Source: Deltaproteobacteria bacterium
GTDB lineage: Bacteria > Desulfobacterota > GWC2-55-46
NCBI GenBank assembly: GCA_016182655.1
Contig: JACPGB010000055.1
Span: 1-57,156 of the forward strand
Reading direction: 5' to 3'
DNA: 57,156 bases
In this document: piece after piece, positions 8,407 through 18,647 of the stretch
Layout of the letters: every line of letters begins with the position of its first letter
Position numbering within the stretch: position 1 is the stretch's first letter
Notes under the pieces: generated by a model
Database searches by the model: none
Seen by the model: the letters and a program-made list of their open reading frames with translations, nothing else
What the model was told of the DNA's origin: nothing
Position numbers and translations under genes: made by a program

Positions 8407-10011
8407 ATGATAGGGAGAGAAGATAAATCTTCAGGTGATGTCCCGAAGTCTGACTTCGAGGAGCTTTTCGAATCAGAGATAAAAGAACTGCAGGAAGGGG
8501 ATATCATCAAGGGGAAGGTCGTTCAGGTAACACAGGATTCGGTAATGGTCGACATCGGCTACAAGTCCGAGGGGCATGTGCCGCTCCGGGAGTTCCTTGA
8601 CAAGGACGGGAACCCGACGGTCAAGGTAGGCGACGATATATCGGTGCTCCTTGAAAGGCGCGAGGACGACCACGGCTACATAGTCCTATCGAAGGCGAAG
8701 GCCGACCAGTTGAAGATATGGGATGTGATCACGGAGTCTCACGACAAGGGCACGCCGATAGACGGAGTGATAACGCAGAGGATAAAGGGCGGCTTTTACG
8801 TCGACATAAAAGGGGTTACGGCGTTTCTGCCCGGCTCTCAGGTCGACCTTAAGCCCGTGAGGAACCCTGACAAGCTCATCGGGCAGAGGTACGCCTTCAG
8901 GGTATTAAAGCACAACAGGCGCAAGAACAACGTCATCGTCTCAAGAAGGAGCCTCCTTGAGGATGAGCGCGAGGTGTTGAAGAAAACGACTCTCGAGACC
9001 CTTGCCGAAGGCTCCGTCATAGAGGGCATAGTCAAGAACATCACCGACTACGGCGCGTTCGTGGATCTCGGCGGCATAGACGGCCTCATACACCTTACCG
9101 ACCTCTCCTGGGGCAAGGTCACGCACCCGACTCAGGTGCTTAAGATCGGCGACAAGGTCAATGTGAAGGTCCTGAAATACAACAAGGAAGACGGGAAGAT
9201 TTCCCTCGGCCTCAAGCAGACCAAGGAAGACCCGTGGCTTACCGTTAAGGACAAATACCCGTCCGGCACGAAGGTCTCGGGCACGGTCGTCAACATCACC
9301 GACTACGGCGCGTTCGTGGAGCTTGAAAGCGGCCTCGAGGGGCTTATCCACATCTCCGAGATGTCCTGGACGAAACTCAAGCACCCGTCCCAGAAGGTGA
9401 AGATAGGCGACAACATCGAAGTCATGGTGCTCGACGTCGACCCTGCCGCCAAGCGCATTTCGCTCGGCATGAAGCAGGTCGAGGCGAACCCGTGGATAGA
9501 CGCCGAGAAGCGCTACCCGAAGGGGACGCGCATCAAAGGGGCTGTCAAGAACATAACCGACTTCGGGGTATTCGTCGGCATCGAGGACGGCATAGACGGG
9601 CTCGTCCATGTCTCGGACCTCACCTGGAGGAAGATAAAGCACCCCTCCGAGGCGGTGAAAAAGGGTCAGGAGATAGAGGCGGTCGTACTTAATATCGACA
9701 GTGCCAACAAGCGTTTTTCGCTCTCGACCAAGCTCCTCGAGAAGAATCCCTGGGAAGGGGTAGGGGAGAGGTACAAGCCGGGCATGACGATAGAGGGCAG
9801 GGTGACGAGTGTCGCCGACTTCGGCGCGTTCGTCGAGCTGGAACCCGGCCTTGAGGGCCTCGTCCACGTATCCGAGCTCTCGCGCGGCAAGAAGAAGGGC
9901 GCGGACATCCAGGTCGGCGACATAGTCGAGGTCGAGATCTTGAACGTCGACCCCGAGGACAACAAGATAGGGCTATCCATAAGGACCGTAAGAAAGGCAG
10001 AGGGCGCGTAA
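8407..10011 (+). CDS. rpsA: 30S ribosomal protein S1
   Basis: S1 helps the 30S subunit bind and unfold mRNA. Six S1 RNA-binding repeats can be read in order, each with a GxxxxGxVxxxxxxGxFV core, starting near residues 33, 120, 205, 290, 377 and 464; the last four are most alike (for example NITDYGAFVEL). Six repeats is the proteobacterial form. GGGGGAGG at 8388-8395 is the ribosome site. It stands 11 bases from ATG 8407 but only two from the in-frame TTG 8398, so I prefer the ATG; the alternative start would add three residues. Protein length is 534. Confidence 0.94.
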   Translation: MIGREDKSSGDVPKSDFEELFESEIKELQEGDIIKGKVVQVTQDSVMVDIGYKSEGHVPLREFLDKDGNPTVKVGDDISVLLERREDDHGYIVLSKAKADQLKIWDVITESHDKGTPIDGVITQRIKGGFYVDIKGVTAFLPGSQVDLKPVRNPDKLIGQRYAFRVLKHNRRKNNVIVSRRSLLEDEREVLKKTTLETLAEGSVIEGIVKNITDYGAFVDLGGIDGLIHLTDLSWGKVTHPTQVLKIGDKVNVKVLKYNKEDGKISLGLKQTKEDPWLTVKDKYPSGTKVSGTVVNITDYGAFVELESGLEGLIHISEMSWTKLKHPSQKVKIGDNIEVMVLDVDPAAKRISLGMKQVEANPWIDAEKRYPKGTRIKGAVKNITDFGVFVGIEDGIDGLVHVSDLTWRKIKHPSEAVKKGQEIEAVVLNIDSANKRFSLSTKLLEKNPWEGVGERYKPGMTIEGRVTSVADFGAFVELEPGLEGLVHVSELSRGKKKGADIQVGDIVEVEILNVDPEDNKIGLSIRTVRKAEGA

Positions 10012-10018
10012 GCGCGCT

Positions 10019-10891
10019 ATGGGTGAAAAGATAAAGACCCTGCTCGCGGCCGTCGGGGCCGTGTTCGTCATGATCCTCGTACTCTCGATCGCGATAGCGG
10101 CCTTTACCGGCGGTTCTCTCGGCACGACCGACAAAGTAGCCATCGTCGAGCTTGACGGCATAATAACCGACCCGGCCGAGACCATCAGAAGATTAAAGGC
10201 CCTCGAGGAAAGAGACGATGTAAAGGCGATAGTCGTCCGCATCGACTCGCCGGGAGGCGCGGTAGGGCCGTCGCAGGAGATCCACGGAGAGATAAAGCGT
10301 ATCCGTGAAAAAAAGAAGGTCGTCGCCTCGATGGGCACGATAGCGGCGTCAGGCGGGTATTACACGGCGGTAGCGGCGGATAAAATTGTCGCGAACCCCG
10401 GCACCATTACCGGCTCCATCGGAGTCATAGTCGAGTTCTTCAACGCCGAAGAGCTACTTCAAAAACTCGGGCTCAAGGGTTACGTCGTAAAGAGCGGCAA
10501 GTTCAAGGACGTAGGCTCGCCGCTCCGCAAGATGGAGGACGAGGAAAGGAAGCTCCTCCAGGCTGTCATCGACGACGTGAACGACCAGTTCATCGCGGCG
10601 GTAGCCGAGGGCCGGAACTTGAAGCCCGAAGCTGTGAGGGCCATAGCCGACGGCAGGATCTTTTCCGGGGCTCAGGCAAAGGAAAAGGGCCTTATAGACG
10701 AGCTCGGGGGCCTGTCAAAGGCGATAAAGGTCGGGGCAGAGCTCGCAGGTATCGATGGGGAGCCGGAGGTAATATATCCGGAGCGCAAGGACTTCGGGTT
10801 CCTTGGCAATCTCCTCGGGAAGGCGTCCATAGACAATTTTACGGACCTCTTCTCGGGGTTGAGGATAATGTATCTGTTACCAAAACCATAG
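10019..10891 (+). CDS. sppA: Signal peptide peptidase SppA (protease IV, short form)
   Basis: This is a membrane serine protease of the ClpP/crotonase fold that degrades cleaved signal peptides. One N-terminal membrane anchor (about residues 8-31) leads into a 260-residue catalytic domain. The catalytic serine lies in MGTIAASGGYYTA near residue 110 and the general-base lysine in YVVKSGKFKDVGS near residue 158. At 290 residues it is the single-domain form rather than the doubled E. coli enzyme. It follows rpsA by seven bases and precedes ihfB, probably in the same transcript. Confidence 0.92.
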   Translation: MGEKIKTLLAAVGAVFVMILVLSIAIAAFTGGSLGTTDKVAIVELDGIITDPAETIRRLKALEERDDVKAIVVRIDSPGGAVGPSQEIHGEIKRIREKKKVVASMGTIAASGGYYTAVAADKIVANPGTITGSIGVIVEFFNAEELLQKLGLKGYVVKSGKFKDVGSPLRKMEDEERKLLQAVIDDVNDQFIAAVAEGRNLKPEAVRAIADGRIFSGAQAKEKGLIDELGGLSKAIKVGAELAGIDGEPEVIYPERKDFGFLGNLLGKASIDNFTDLFSGLRIMYLLPKP

Positions 10892-10920
10892 CAAAGCAAT
10901 TTGAAGGAGGCTTAAGGGGT

Positions 10921-11214
10921 ATGACCAAGAGTGAGCTTATCGAGATCGTGGCCTCAAAGGTCGGCAACTTCTCAAGAAAGGACATCGAGGTAATCGTAGA
11001 CACCCTCTTCGATTCCATGTCAACGAGCCTTTCAAAGGGCGACAAGGTCGAGATTCGCGGCTTCGGCTCGTTCAAGATCAAGGAGCGCGAAGGGCGTCAG
11101 GGGAGGAACCCCAAGTCCGGCGAAAATATTTTCATACAGTCGAAGAGGGTCCCGTTCTTCAAGGCCGGCAAGGAAATAAGGGAAAGGATCAACACCGAGG
11201 ACAAGCAGTCCTGA
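10921..11214 (+). CDS. ihfB: Integration host factor subunit/HU-family DNA-binding protein
   Basis: This is a 97-residue DNA-bending nucleoid protein. It has the HU/IHF fold with the EIRGFGSFKIKEREGRQGRNP beta-arm, including the intercalating proline context RNPKSGE. The position directly after rpsA and sppA is the classic ihfB (himD) location, and RNPKTGE-like sequences are common to HU and IHF, so IHF-beta is inferred mainly from context. A strong ribosome site AAGGAGG precedes the ATG. The HIT gene starts only one base beyond its stop. Confidence 0.88.
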   Translation: MTKSELIEIVASKVGNFSRKDIEVIVDTLFDSMSTSLSKGDKVEIRGFGSFKIKEREGRQGRNPKSGENIFIQSKRVPFFKAGKEIRERINTEDKQS

Positions 11215-11215
11215 G

Positions 11216-11704
11216 ATGAAACAGATCTGGGCGCCCTGGCGGCTTGAGTACATACATTCCGAAAAGCCGGACGAATGCATTTTCTGCGCGGCCGGCTCCA
11301 AAGACCCGAGACAGGCGCACGTCCTCTTCGCGGGCTCCGTTTCGGTCGTGATGCTGAACAAGTATCCCTACAACGGCGGACACCTCCTTATCGCGCCGGC
11401 AAGGCACGTATCGAAGCTCGAAGAGGTCACGCCCGAGGAATCGATAGACGTCTTCAGGCTCATGCGAAATGCGACGGCCGCGCTCACGAAGGTAATGAAG
11501 CCGGACGGGTTCAACGTCGGCTTCAACCTCGGAAAGGCCGCCGGAGCCGGGATAGACGACCACCTCCACATCCACATAGTCCCGCGCTGGAACGGGGACT
11601 CCAACTTCATGCCTGTCCTCGCGGACGTAAAGATCATACCCGAACACCTCCTGCAGACCTACGACAAGCTCAAGCCTTTTTTCGAGAGGCTCGAACTGGA
11701 CTGA
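11216..11704 (+). CDS. HIT-family hydrolase (Ap4A phosphorylase/adenylyl-transfer type)
   Basis: This 162-residue protein belongs to the histidine-triad superfamily, which hydrolyses or phosphorolyses nucleotide phosphoesters such as Ap4A or adenylylated metabolites. The catalytic triad HLHIHIVPRW is near residue 116. A CIFC motif near residue 20, together with later histidines, suggests the zinc-binding Ap4A-phosphorylase-like branch. NGGHLLIAPARH and the WAPWRLEYI opening are typical of that branch. It is co-directional with ihfB and probably ends that operon, because a new promoter follows at 11767. The true substrate cannot be told from sequence. Confidence 0.9.
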   Translation: MKQIWAPWRLEYIHSEKPDECIFCAAGSKDPRQAHVLFAGSVSVVMLNKYPYNGGHLLIAPARHVSKLEEVTPEESIDVFRLMRNATAALTKVMKPDGFNVGFNLGKAAGAGIDDHLHIHIVPRWNGDSNFMPVLADVKIIPEHLLQTYDKLKPFFERLELD

Positions 11705-11766
11705 GTCACCCTGTCGATACAGGCATTCCTCTCCCGGGTCAAGGTCCTTAAAGACCAAAATCCCGC

Positions 11767-11795
11767 TTGACAAAACAAGCGCTTTCTTGTACTAT
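11767..11795 (+). promoter_or_regulatory. Sigma70-like promoter driving the riboswitch leader
   Basis: TTGACA at 11767-11772 is followed after exactly 17 bases by TACTAT at 11790-11795 (six of six and four of six consensus matches). The predicted start near 11802 lies about 33 bases before the first paired strand of the ZTP aptamer, so the RNA would carry the whole aptamer. Confidence 0.7.
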
Positions 11796-11834
11796 CTTCT
11801 CGCTTAAAAAGTGATGGCGCACTGTGCGCCCGGA

Positions 11835-11907
11835 CCTTCGCGACTGACGGAATCAAGGTGGCAACCACCGGGGAGCGGAGGCTGAAGAGTAGCCGGCCGT
11901 CTGGGCA
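11835..11907 (+). ncRNA. ZTP riboswitch (pfl motif)
   Basis: The aptamer of the pfl/ZTP riboswitch class, which senses the purine intermediates ZTP and ZMP, can be traced here. P1 pairs CCTTCG (11835-11840) with CGGAGG (11876-11881). Inside it lies the conserved GACTGACGG. P2 is GGTGG (11857-11861) with CCACC (11865-11869), followed by the conserved CCACCGGGGAGCG. A short hairpin (GCT 11881-11883 with AGC 11891-11893) leads to GGCCGTCTGGGCA. The class-defining pseudoknot forms between GACGG (11846-11850) and CCGTC (11897-11901). It lies downstream of a promoter and upstream of a terminator. The next gene is icd, which is not a partner I know for this class. Confidence 0.9.
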
Positions 11908-11939
11908 AAAAACGATGGATAAAATTCATCTTTTTTTGC
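11905..11939 (+). terminator. Riboswitch-associated intrinsic terminator
   Basis: GATGGAT (11914-11920) pairs with ATTCATC (11924-11930) around an AAA loop and runs into seven Ts (11931-11937). The stem can extend by A6 with T6 and by GC (11905-11906) with GC (11938-11939). The extension would capture the end of the conserved TGGGCA of the aptamer, a plausible way for ligand binding and termination to exclude each other. Confidence 0.7.
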
Positions 11940-11969
11940 GCACGGGCGGTTTTTTTTTGCCCTGTGCGC
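11938..11969. other. GC-rich hairpin with T9 loop after the riboswitch
   Basis: GCGCACGGGC (11938-11947) pairs with GCCCTGTGCGC (11959-11969) with one bulged T; the loop contains nine Ts. The arms share GCGCAC/GTGCGC with a perfect 7-bp inverted repeat at 11816-11830 (GGCGCAC, T, GTGCGCC) just upstream of the aptamer. The role is unknown; it could be a second termination or stability element. Confidence 0.5.
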
Positions 11970-12039
11970 GCTTTGGGACGGATCGGCGGCTGGAGTTAGG
12001 GCCAGGACACTGCGAAAGCCCCCTAATAGCTCAAAAAAC

Positions 12040-14348
<2,309 letters not shown>

Positions 14349-14378
14349 TTGCGGTAACATCCTGTTTTTATTAATAAA

Positions 14379-14414
14379 GGCCAGCTCTAAAAAATAAGCT
14401 TTTTAGAGCTGGCC
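14379..14414. other. Fifteen-bp perfect hairpin between icd and aclB
   Basis: GGCCAGCTCTAAAAA (14379-14393) pairs without mismatch with TTTTTAGAGCTGGCC (14400-14414), leaving a six-base loop. The only T-run is within the stem. The aclB ribosome site follows 14 bases later, so the structure may set the 3' end of icd mRNA, partially attenuate, or protect the acl message. Confidence 0.65.
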
Positions 14415-14436
14415 TAAAAGAATAACGGAGGTAGTT

Positions 14437-15738
14437 ATGCAGCTTACAGGCCTTCTCTGGGGACAAAAGCTTCTTAAGCGCGTCGAGTTCCCTTGCGCGG
14501 AGGTCCTTGGCCCCGAGGCGAGCGTCGATGAAATAAAAGACCTCATAAGAAAGTGCGGCCAGGTCTTTATAAAGCCGGTATTCACGGGCGGCGTTGGAAA
14601 GAAGGGGAAGGCCGGCCTCATCGGCAGGGCAAAGGACATTGCCACCGCGCTCAAGGAAAAAGAGCGGCTCTACTTCATCGAGCACGCCTTCGGAAATTCC
14701 ATCGCCAAGGCCGACGGCGTCACCTTCGAAGGCGGCGTCCCGGCGGAGCACGAGGTCTACTTTTCGATAAGTGATTCGACCCTCTACCGCGCCCCGACAA
14801 TGACCATCACCCACCACGGCGGCATGGACATAGAGGAGCTCCCGAAGGACAAGATAAAAGAGGTACCGTTCGACGCTTTGACGGGCCTTAAGTCGTTCCA
14901 CATATCGAACGCCCTTACCGAGCTCGGCGCGCCGAGCGAGATAATAAGCCCGCTCGTGCAGAACCTGCCGAAGCTCTGGACCCTATACAACAACTACGGC
15001 ATGTCGACGCTGGAGTTGAACCCCATAAGGATGTCCCCGGACTCCAAGGGGAGGCTTACGCCCGTTGCCTGCGACTTCAAGGGCTCCTTTGACATCGACA
15101 ACCCGGCGTGGAAGAGGCTTGGGCTACCGGCCCATCTTTTCGCCTCGGATTACTCCGAATTCGAGCAGGAGATAAACCAGCTCCGCACCTACCAGGGGCA
15201 GAGCGACGTCTTCGTCATGAACCCCCGTGGCACGATAACCGCCCCGACCTTCGGCGGCGGCGCCAACGCCCTCGTGACCGAGCTCCTTGGCGAGAGGGCG
15301 ACTATATCCTCGGACTTCGGCGGCAACCCGCCCTACGAGAAGATGTTCCAGATATCCAGGATAGTCTTCAAGTACTGGCTGAAGCAGTCGAACGTCCTCT
15401 TCATCATCGGCGGCAAGGCCAACAACACCGACATATACGAGACCTTCAGGGCCATGGCCGACGCTCTAAAGGACTTCTTCCACAAGAACGGCCCTACCCC
15501 GCTCTTCGTCGTAGTAGGCAGGGGCGGCCCGAACCTCATAAGGGGGATGGCCTACATGAGGGACACCCTCGAGAACCTCAAACTCCCTTACAGGATATTC
15601 GGCCACGACTCCGCCATGAGCGAGGTCGTCAACTACGCCCTCTCGGTCGATAAGTGGATGGAGAAGGAAGGCAGAGCCCTTTTCGCAAACTCGAACCCGG
15701 CCTTCGCGGCCTCCGCGAAGCAAAAGGCCGGGGTTTAA
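14437..15738 (+). CDS. aclB: ATP citrate lyase, small (ATP-grasp) subunit
   Basis: This subunit corresponds to the N-terminal part of eukaryotic ATP citrate lyase. It has an ATP-grasp fold resembling the succinyl-CoA synthetase beta chain (FIKPVFTGGVGKKGKAGLIG near residues 45-65), followed by a citrate-binding region (FGGGANALVTELLG and SDFGGNPPYEKMF near residues 270-305). With AclA it cleaves citrate with ATP and CoA to acetyl-CoA and oxaloacetate, the key step of the reductive TCA cycle. The length is 433 residues, slightly longer than the roughly 400 of green sulfur bacteria. The ribosome site CGGAGG precedes ATG 14437, and aclA follows after 29 bases. Confidence 0.9.
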   Translation: MQLTGLLWGQKLLKRVEFPCAEVLGPEASVDEIKDLIRKCGQVFIKPVFTGGVGKKGKAGLIGRAKDIATALKEKERLYFIEHAFGNSIAKADGVTFEGGVPAEHEVYFSISDSTLYRAPTMTITHHGGMDIEELPKDKIKEVPFDALTGLKSFHISNALTELGAPSEIISPLVQNLPKLWTLYNNYGMSTLELNPIRMSPDSKGRLTPVACDFKGSFDIDNPAWKRLGLPAHLFASDYSEFEQEINQLRTYQGQSDVFVMNPRGTITAPTFGGGANALVTELLGERATISSDFGGNPPYEKMFQISRIVFKYWLKQSNVLFIIGGKANNTDIYETFRAMADALKDFFHKNGPTPLFVVVGRGGPNLIRGMAYMRDTLENLKLPYRIFGHDSAMSEVVNYALSVDKWMEKEGRALFANSNPAFAASAKQKAGV

Positions 15739-15767
15739 CCTCATAAAAAACAGAGACGAGGACGATC

Positions 15768-18390
15768 ATGCATAAGGAAGGCGTAAAGAAGTTCCCGTAC
15801 TATGTCGGTATAAACTCCCTCGCTGAGATAGCGACGAGGGAGGACAGGGTATGCGTCTTTAACATACTTGGAAACGAGTCCAAGACCGTAACGCCCGTAA
15901 GCCACATCTACTCGGGCGGCAACATCGTCTTCGGCACGAGCCCCGGAAGGTCCGGACAGTTCCTCGAGACGAAGGCCGGGAACATCCCGGTATTCAACTC
16001 GGTGAAGGAAGGCATAAAGGCCGGGCTCAAATTCAATACCGCCGTAATCTATCTCCCGCCCTCGGGCGTCAAGGACGGGGTCGCCGAGGCGGTAAGGCAT
16101 AACCCGGACCTCAAAAAGGTCGTAATACTGACCGAGAAAGTCTCCGTCAATGACGCGAGATCCATAAGGGCGATCTGCCAGGCGAACGGCGTCGATGTCT
16201 TCGGCGGAAACTGCCTCGGTGTGGCGGACGCCTGGAACAAGGTGAGGATAGGCGGAGCGCTCGGAGGGAACAAGCCGGAGGAATCGCTCGTCAAGGGCTC
16301 CATAGCCCTGTTCTCGAACTCGGGAAACTTCACGACCACCATAGCCGTATACCTCCTTACAAAGGGTTGGGGCACTACGACTTCGATATCGAGCGGCAAG
16401 GACGTCTACATCCACTACGCCCCGAAAGAGTTCTTCCACGCCCTCGATAACGACGCGAGGTCAAAGGCCGCCGTCATCTACACCGAGCCTGGCGGGTACT
16501 ACGAGCACGGGCTTGAGATAGGGAAGCCCACGGTCGCCTGTGTCGTGGGAAGATGGAAGGCCCGCCTCACCAAGGCCTGCGGACACGCCGGGTCGCTTGC
16601 GGGCTCCGGCGACGACGCGAACGCCAAGGAGAAGTGGTACATGGACTACTTCGGCGTGAACGGCATCTATACGCCGCAGACGCCGATAGTCTCGAAGAAG
16701 GGCGCGGTCGTTACCAACATCGCGTACATCCCCGAGGCGCTCACAAAGGTCATGGAGCTTAACGGCATAAAGCCTGACTTCGAGGCAAAGGGCGACCTTT
16801 CTCTTAAGTGCTGGTTCGCCTCCAACGCTTCCATTCAGGTCCCTAAGGAGCTCGACTTCCAGGCCGTAAAGGCCGAATCCCCCTATGACGAGCAGATAGA
16901 CCACATAAACAAGCAGATAGGCGCGCAGTTCCCGAGGCAGGCCATGAAGGACGCCTCCGGCGTCTCGATGATGGACCCGGCGACACAGGTGACGAAGATT
17001 TACAATGTGTCCATACTGGACGCATCCAAGCGCTCCCTTGAAGAGAACCTCGTATTCTCGCTTTTGAAGAAGTACCCATCAGAGTACGAAAGGGCGCTTG
17101 CGAACATCGTCTTCAATGCCCATCTCAACCACAACGGCGACGCGGCTACACTTGCCGCTGACGCGGCCAGAGAGGCCGAGAGCTCGCCGAACACGGTCCT
17201 CTCCGCCGCTATATCCATAATCGGCAGGGGGAGAGTAAAGGGCGCGATAGAGGCGTCGAATACCCTCCTCGACCTCTTCCAGACCTCGGGCATGGTCTCC
17301 CCGACTGAGGGCTTCGACTACTCGGCGATATTGAAGTCTATGTCGAATGATGCGAAGAAGGTTCTTATTGCATCAAAGGACGACAAGCTCGCAAAGCCGA
17401 TGTTGAAGGCGATAGACGCGCAGAGTGAAAAGTCGGCCTTTATCGAGCTCGTGAAGGACGCCTCAGGCGGAAACCCGTCGTCGGACGCGCTTGCGGCCGC
17501 CGTCGTCCTTTGTCGGCTGCTCCGTTCCGGCCTCGAAGCACGCGAAGGACGCCTTCTGCGGCATAAAGAACGACGACCTTATAAACAACTGGACATTCAC
17601 CGACGCGGCGTTCCTCGCCCTTATCGGCAGAAAGCCGGATGAGAAGGAAAGGTTCGAGTTCTCGATGTTGCTCGGCCTCATCATATCGAACGGCCCGGGC
17701 ACGATCTCGGCCCAGGGTTGCAAGGGCGGGGTGAGCTCCGACGGCCCCGAGGACCCGGCAAGGGTGCAGATAAACAAGGCCTTCATAGGATTCCTCACGC
17801 ACACAGGGTTTGCCCACGGCGGCAACGGGTATGAGGCGATAGCGTTCCTCATCGATAGGTTCAGGAAGACGGGCCTCAAGGACCCCTCGGCCAAATCGCA
17901 CGGCTTGAACCTGAAGGCCATAGCGGATGAGTACGCTAAATCGTACGCCAAGTACAAGGCCGATCAGAAGGCCTTCGGCAATATCGAGTACCTTAAGATC
18001 CCCTGCGTAAACCACCCGGTATTCAAGGGCAAGGAGGTCAACTTCGACCCGAGGGAAAGGTTCGTCTCAGCCCTCTTCGAGGAAAAGGGGATCTACAACG
18101 TGTTCCTCGACTTCTACCAGAACCTCGTCCGCTCGCTCTTCGAAGCGAAGGTCTCTTCCAACGTCTACTGCGTCAACGTAGACGCGGTCATAGCGGTCAT
18201 CCTCCTCAAGGTCGTCTGGGATGCGTTCAACTCAGGGAAGATGTCGGACAGGGAGGTCGAGTCCGCCGCCTTCACGACCTTCCTCTTCGGCAGGATGATA
18301 GGATGCGCCTCCGAGATAGACGACCACATAAACAGGGGCCGGAACATGGACACCAGGACAGCGGCCTCGAAGTGCTCGTTCGTGGGTTAA
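15768..18390 (+). CDS. aclA: ATP citrate lyase, large subunit (apparent +1 frameshift; extended form)
   Basis: The large subunit carries CoA binding, the phospho-histidine step and citryl-CoA cleavage. Two overlapping frames (15768-17642 and 17491-18390) join into one 873-residue protein if a single T at 17509-17511 is skipped. Residues 1 to about 340 are a succinyl-CoA-synthetase-alpha-like region (VFGGNCLGVADAW, FSNSGNFTTTIAV, CGHAGSLAGSG). The last 270 residues are citrate-synthase-like, with SNGPGT, a VNHPVFKGKE segment, VNVDAVIAV and GRMIGCASEIDDH. About 260 residues lie between them, part of which (AHLNHNGDAATLAADAARE) also looks citrate-synthase-like. Green sulfur AclA has only about 610 residues. 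If the frameshift is real and uncorrected, the second lobe would be lost. Confidence 0.85.
17508..17514 (+). other. Frameshift point in aclA (CTT-T-GTC)
   Basis: Reading is coherent through GTC GTC CTT ending at 17510 in the first frame, and from GTC at 17512 in the second. Removing one T gives continuous sequence AAVVL-VGCSVPASKH. In the unshifted frame, arginine-rich nonsense follows up to the stop at 17640-17642. CTTT is also the slip sequence of the prfB +1 shift, but here there is no adjacent stop codon and no purine-rich stimulator upstream, so a mutation or sequencing error is the simpler view. Confidence 0.85.
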
Positions 18391-18415
18391 AGGTTTGATC
18401 GATAGCAAAAAACAG

Positions 18416-18448
18416 AACGCCCGTGGCACAAAAGCCACGGGCGTTTTT
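18416..18448 (+). terminator. Intrinsic terminator after aclA
   Basis: AACGCCCGTGGC (18416-18427) pairs perfectly with GCCACGGGCGTT (18434-18445) around ACAAAA, and the stem runs into five Ts. It closes the icd-aclB-aclA unit. Confidence 0.9.
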
Positions 18449-18584
18449 CATTTTAGCCGTCGCCGATTCGGACCGTCTTTTCCTTCAAGGTCCGCCATTT
18501 GAAAGCGATATGTATATATCGTAACCTCTTTTATTCAAAGCCAGTATACCGTATAATGTCGCAGATGGTAGAGCCCGAAAACCG

Positions 18585-18613
18585 TTGACAAGTCGCGTGG
18601 TTTCGGATATGTT
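18585..18613 (+). promoter_or_regulatory. Candidate sigma70 promoter upstream of pilB
   Basis: TTGACA (18585-18590), 17 bases, TATGTT (18608-18613). It lies inside a long inverted repeat, GAGCCC (18571-18576) with GGGCTC (18622-18627), whose inner arms CCGAAAACC and GGTTTCGG also pair. Such symmetry around a promoter suggests an operator or, if transcription starts earlier at a separate TATAAT (18552-18557), a structured leader just before the pilB ribosome site. The rest of 18449-18647 shows nothing else recognisable. Confidence 0.5.
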
Positions 18614-18647
18614 TCCGATAAGGGCTCTCCTTTAGGAAGGGCGAGGA

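Noticed and set aside
17508-17514. prfB-like programmed +1 frameshift in aclA as an established mechanism
   Set aside because: The CTTT slip sequence fits, but the stop codon and the Shine-Dalgarno-like stimulator of prfB are missing. It is kept only as a possibility in the findings.
18560-18640. c-di-GMP riboswitch before pilB
   Set aside because: The leader can form a long hairpin, but the conserved sequence blocks of GEMM-I and c-di-GMP-II aptamers are absent.
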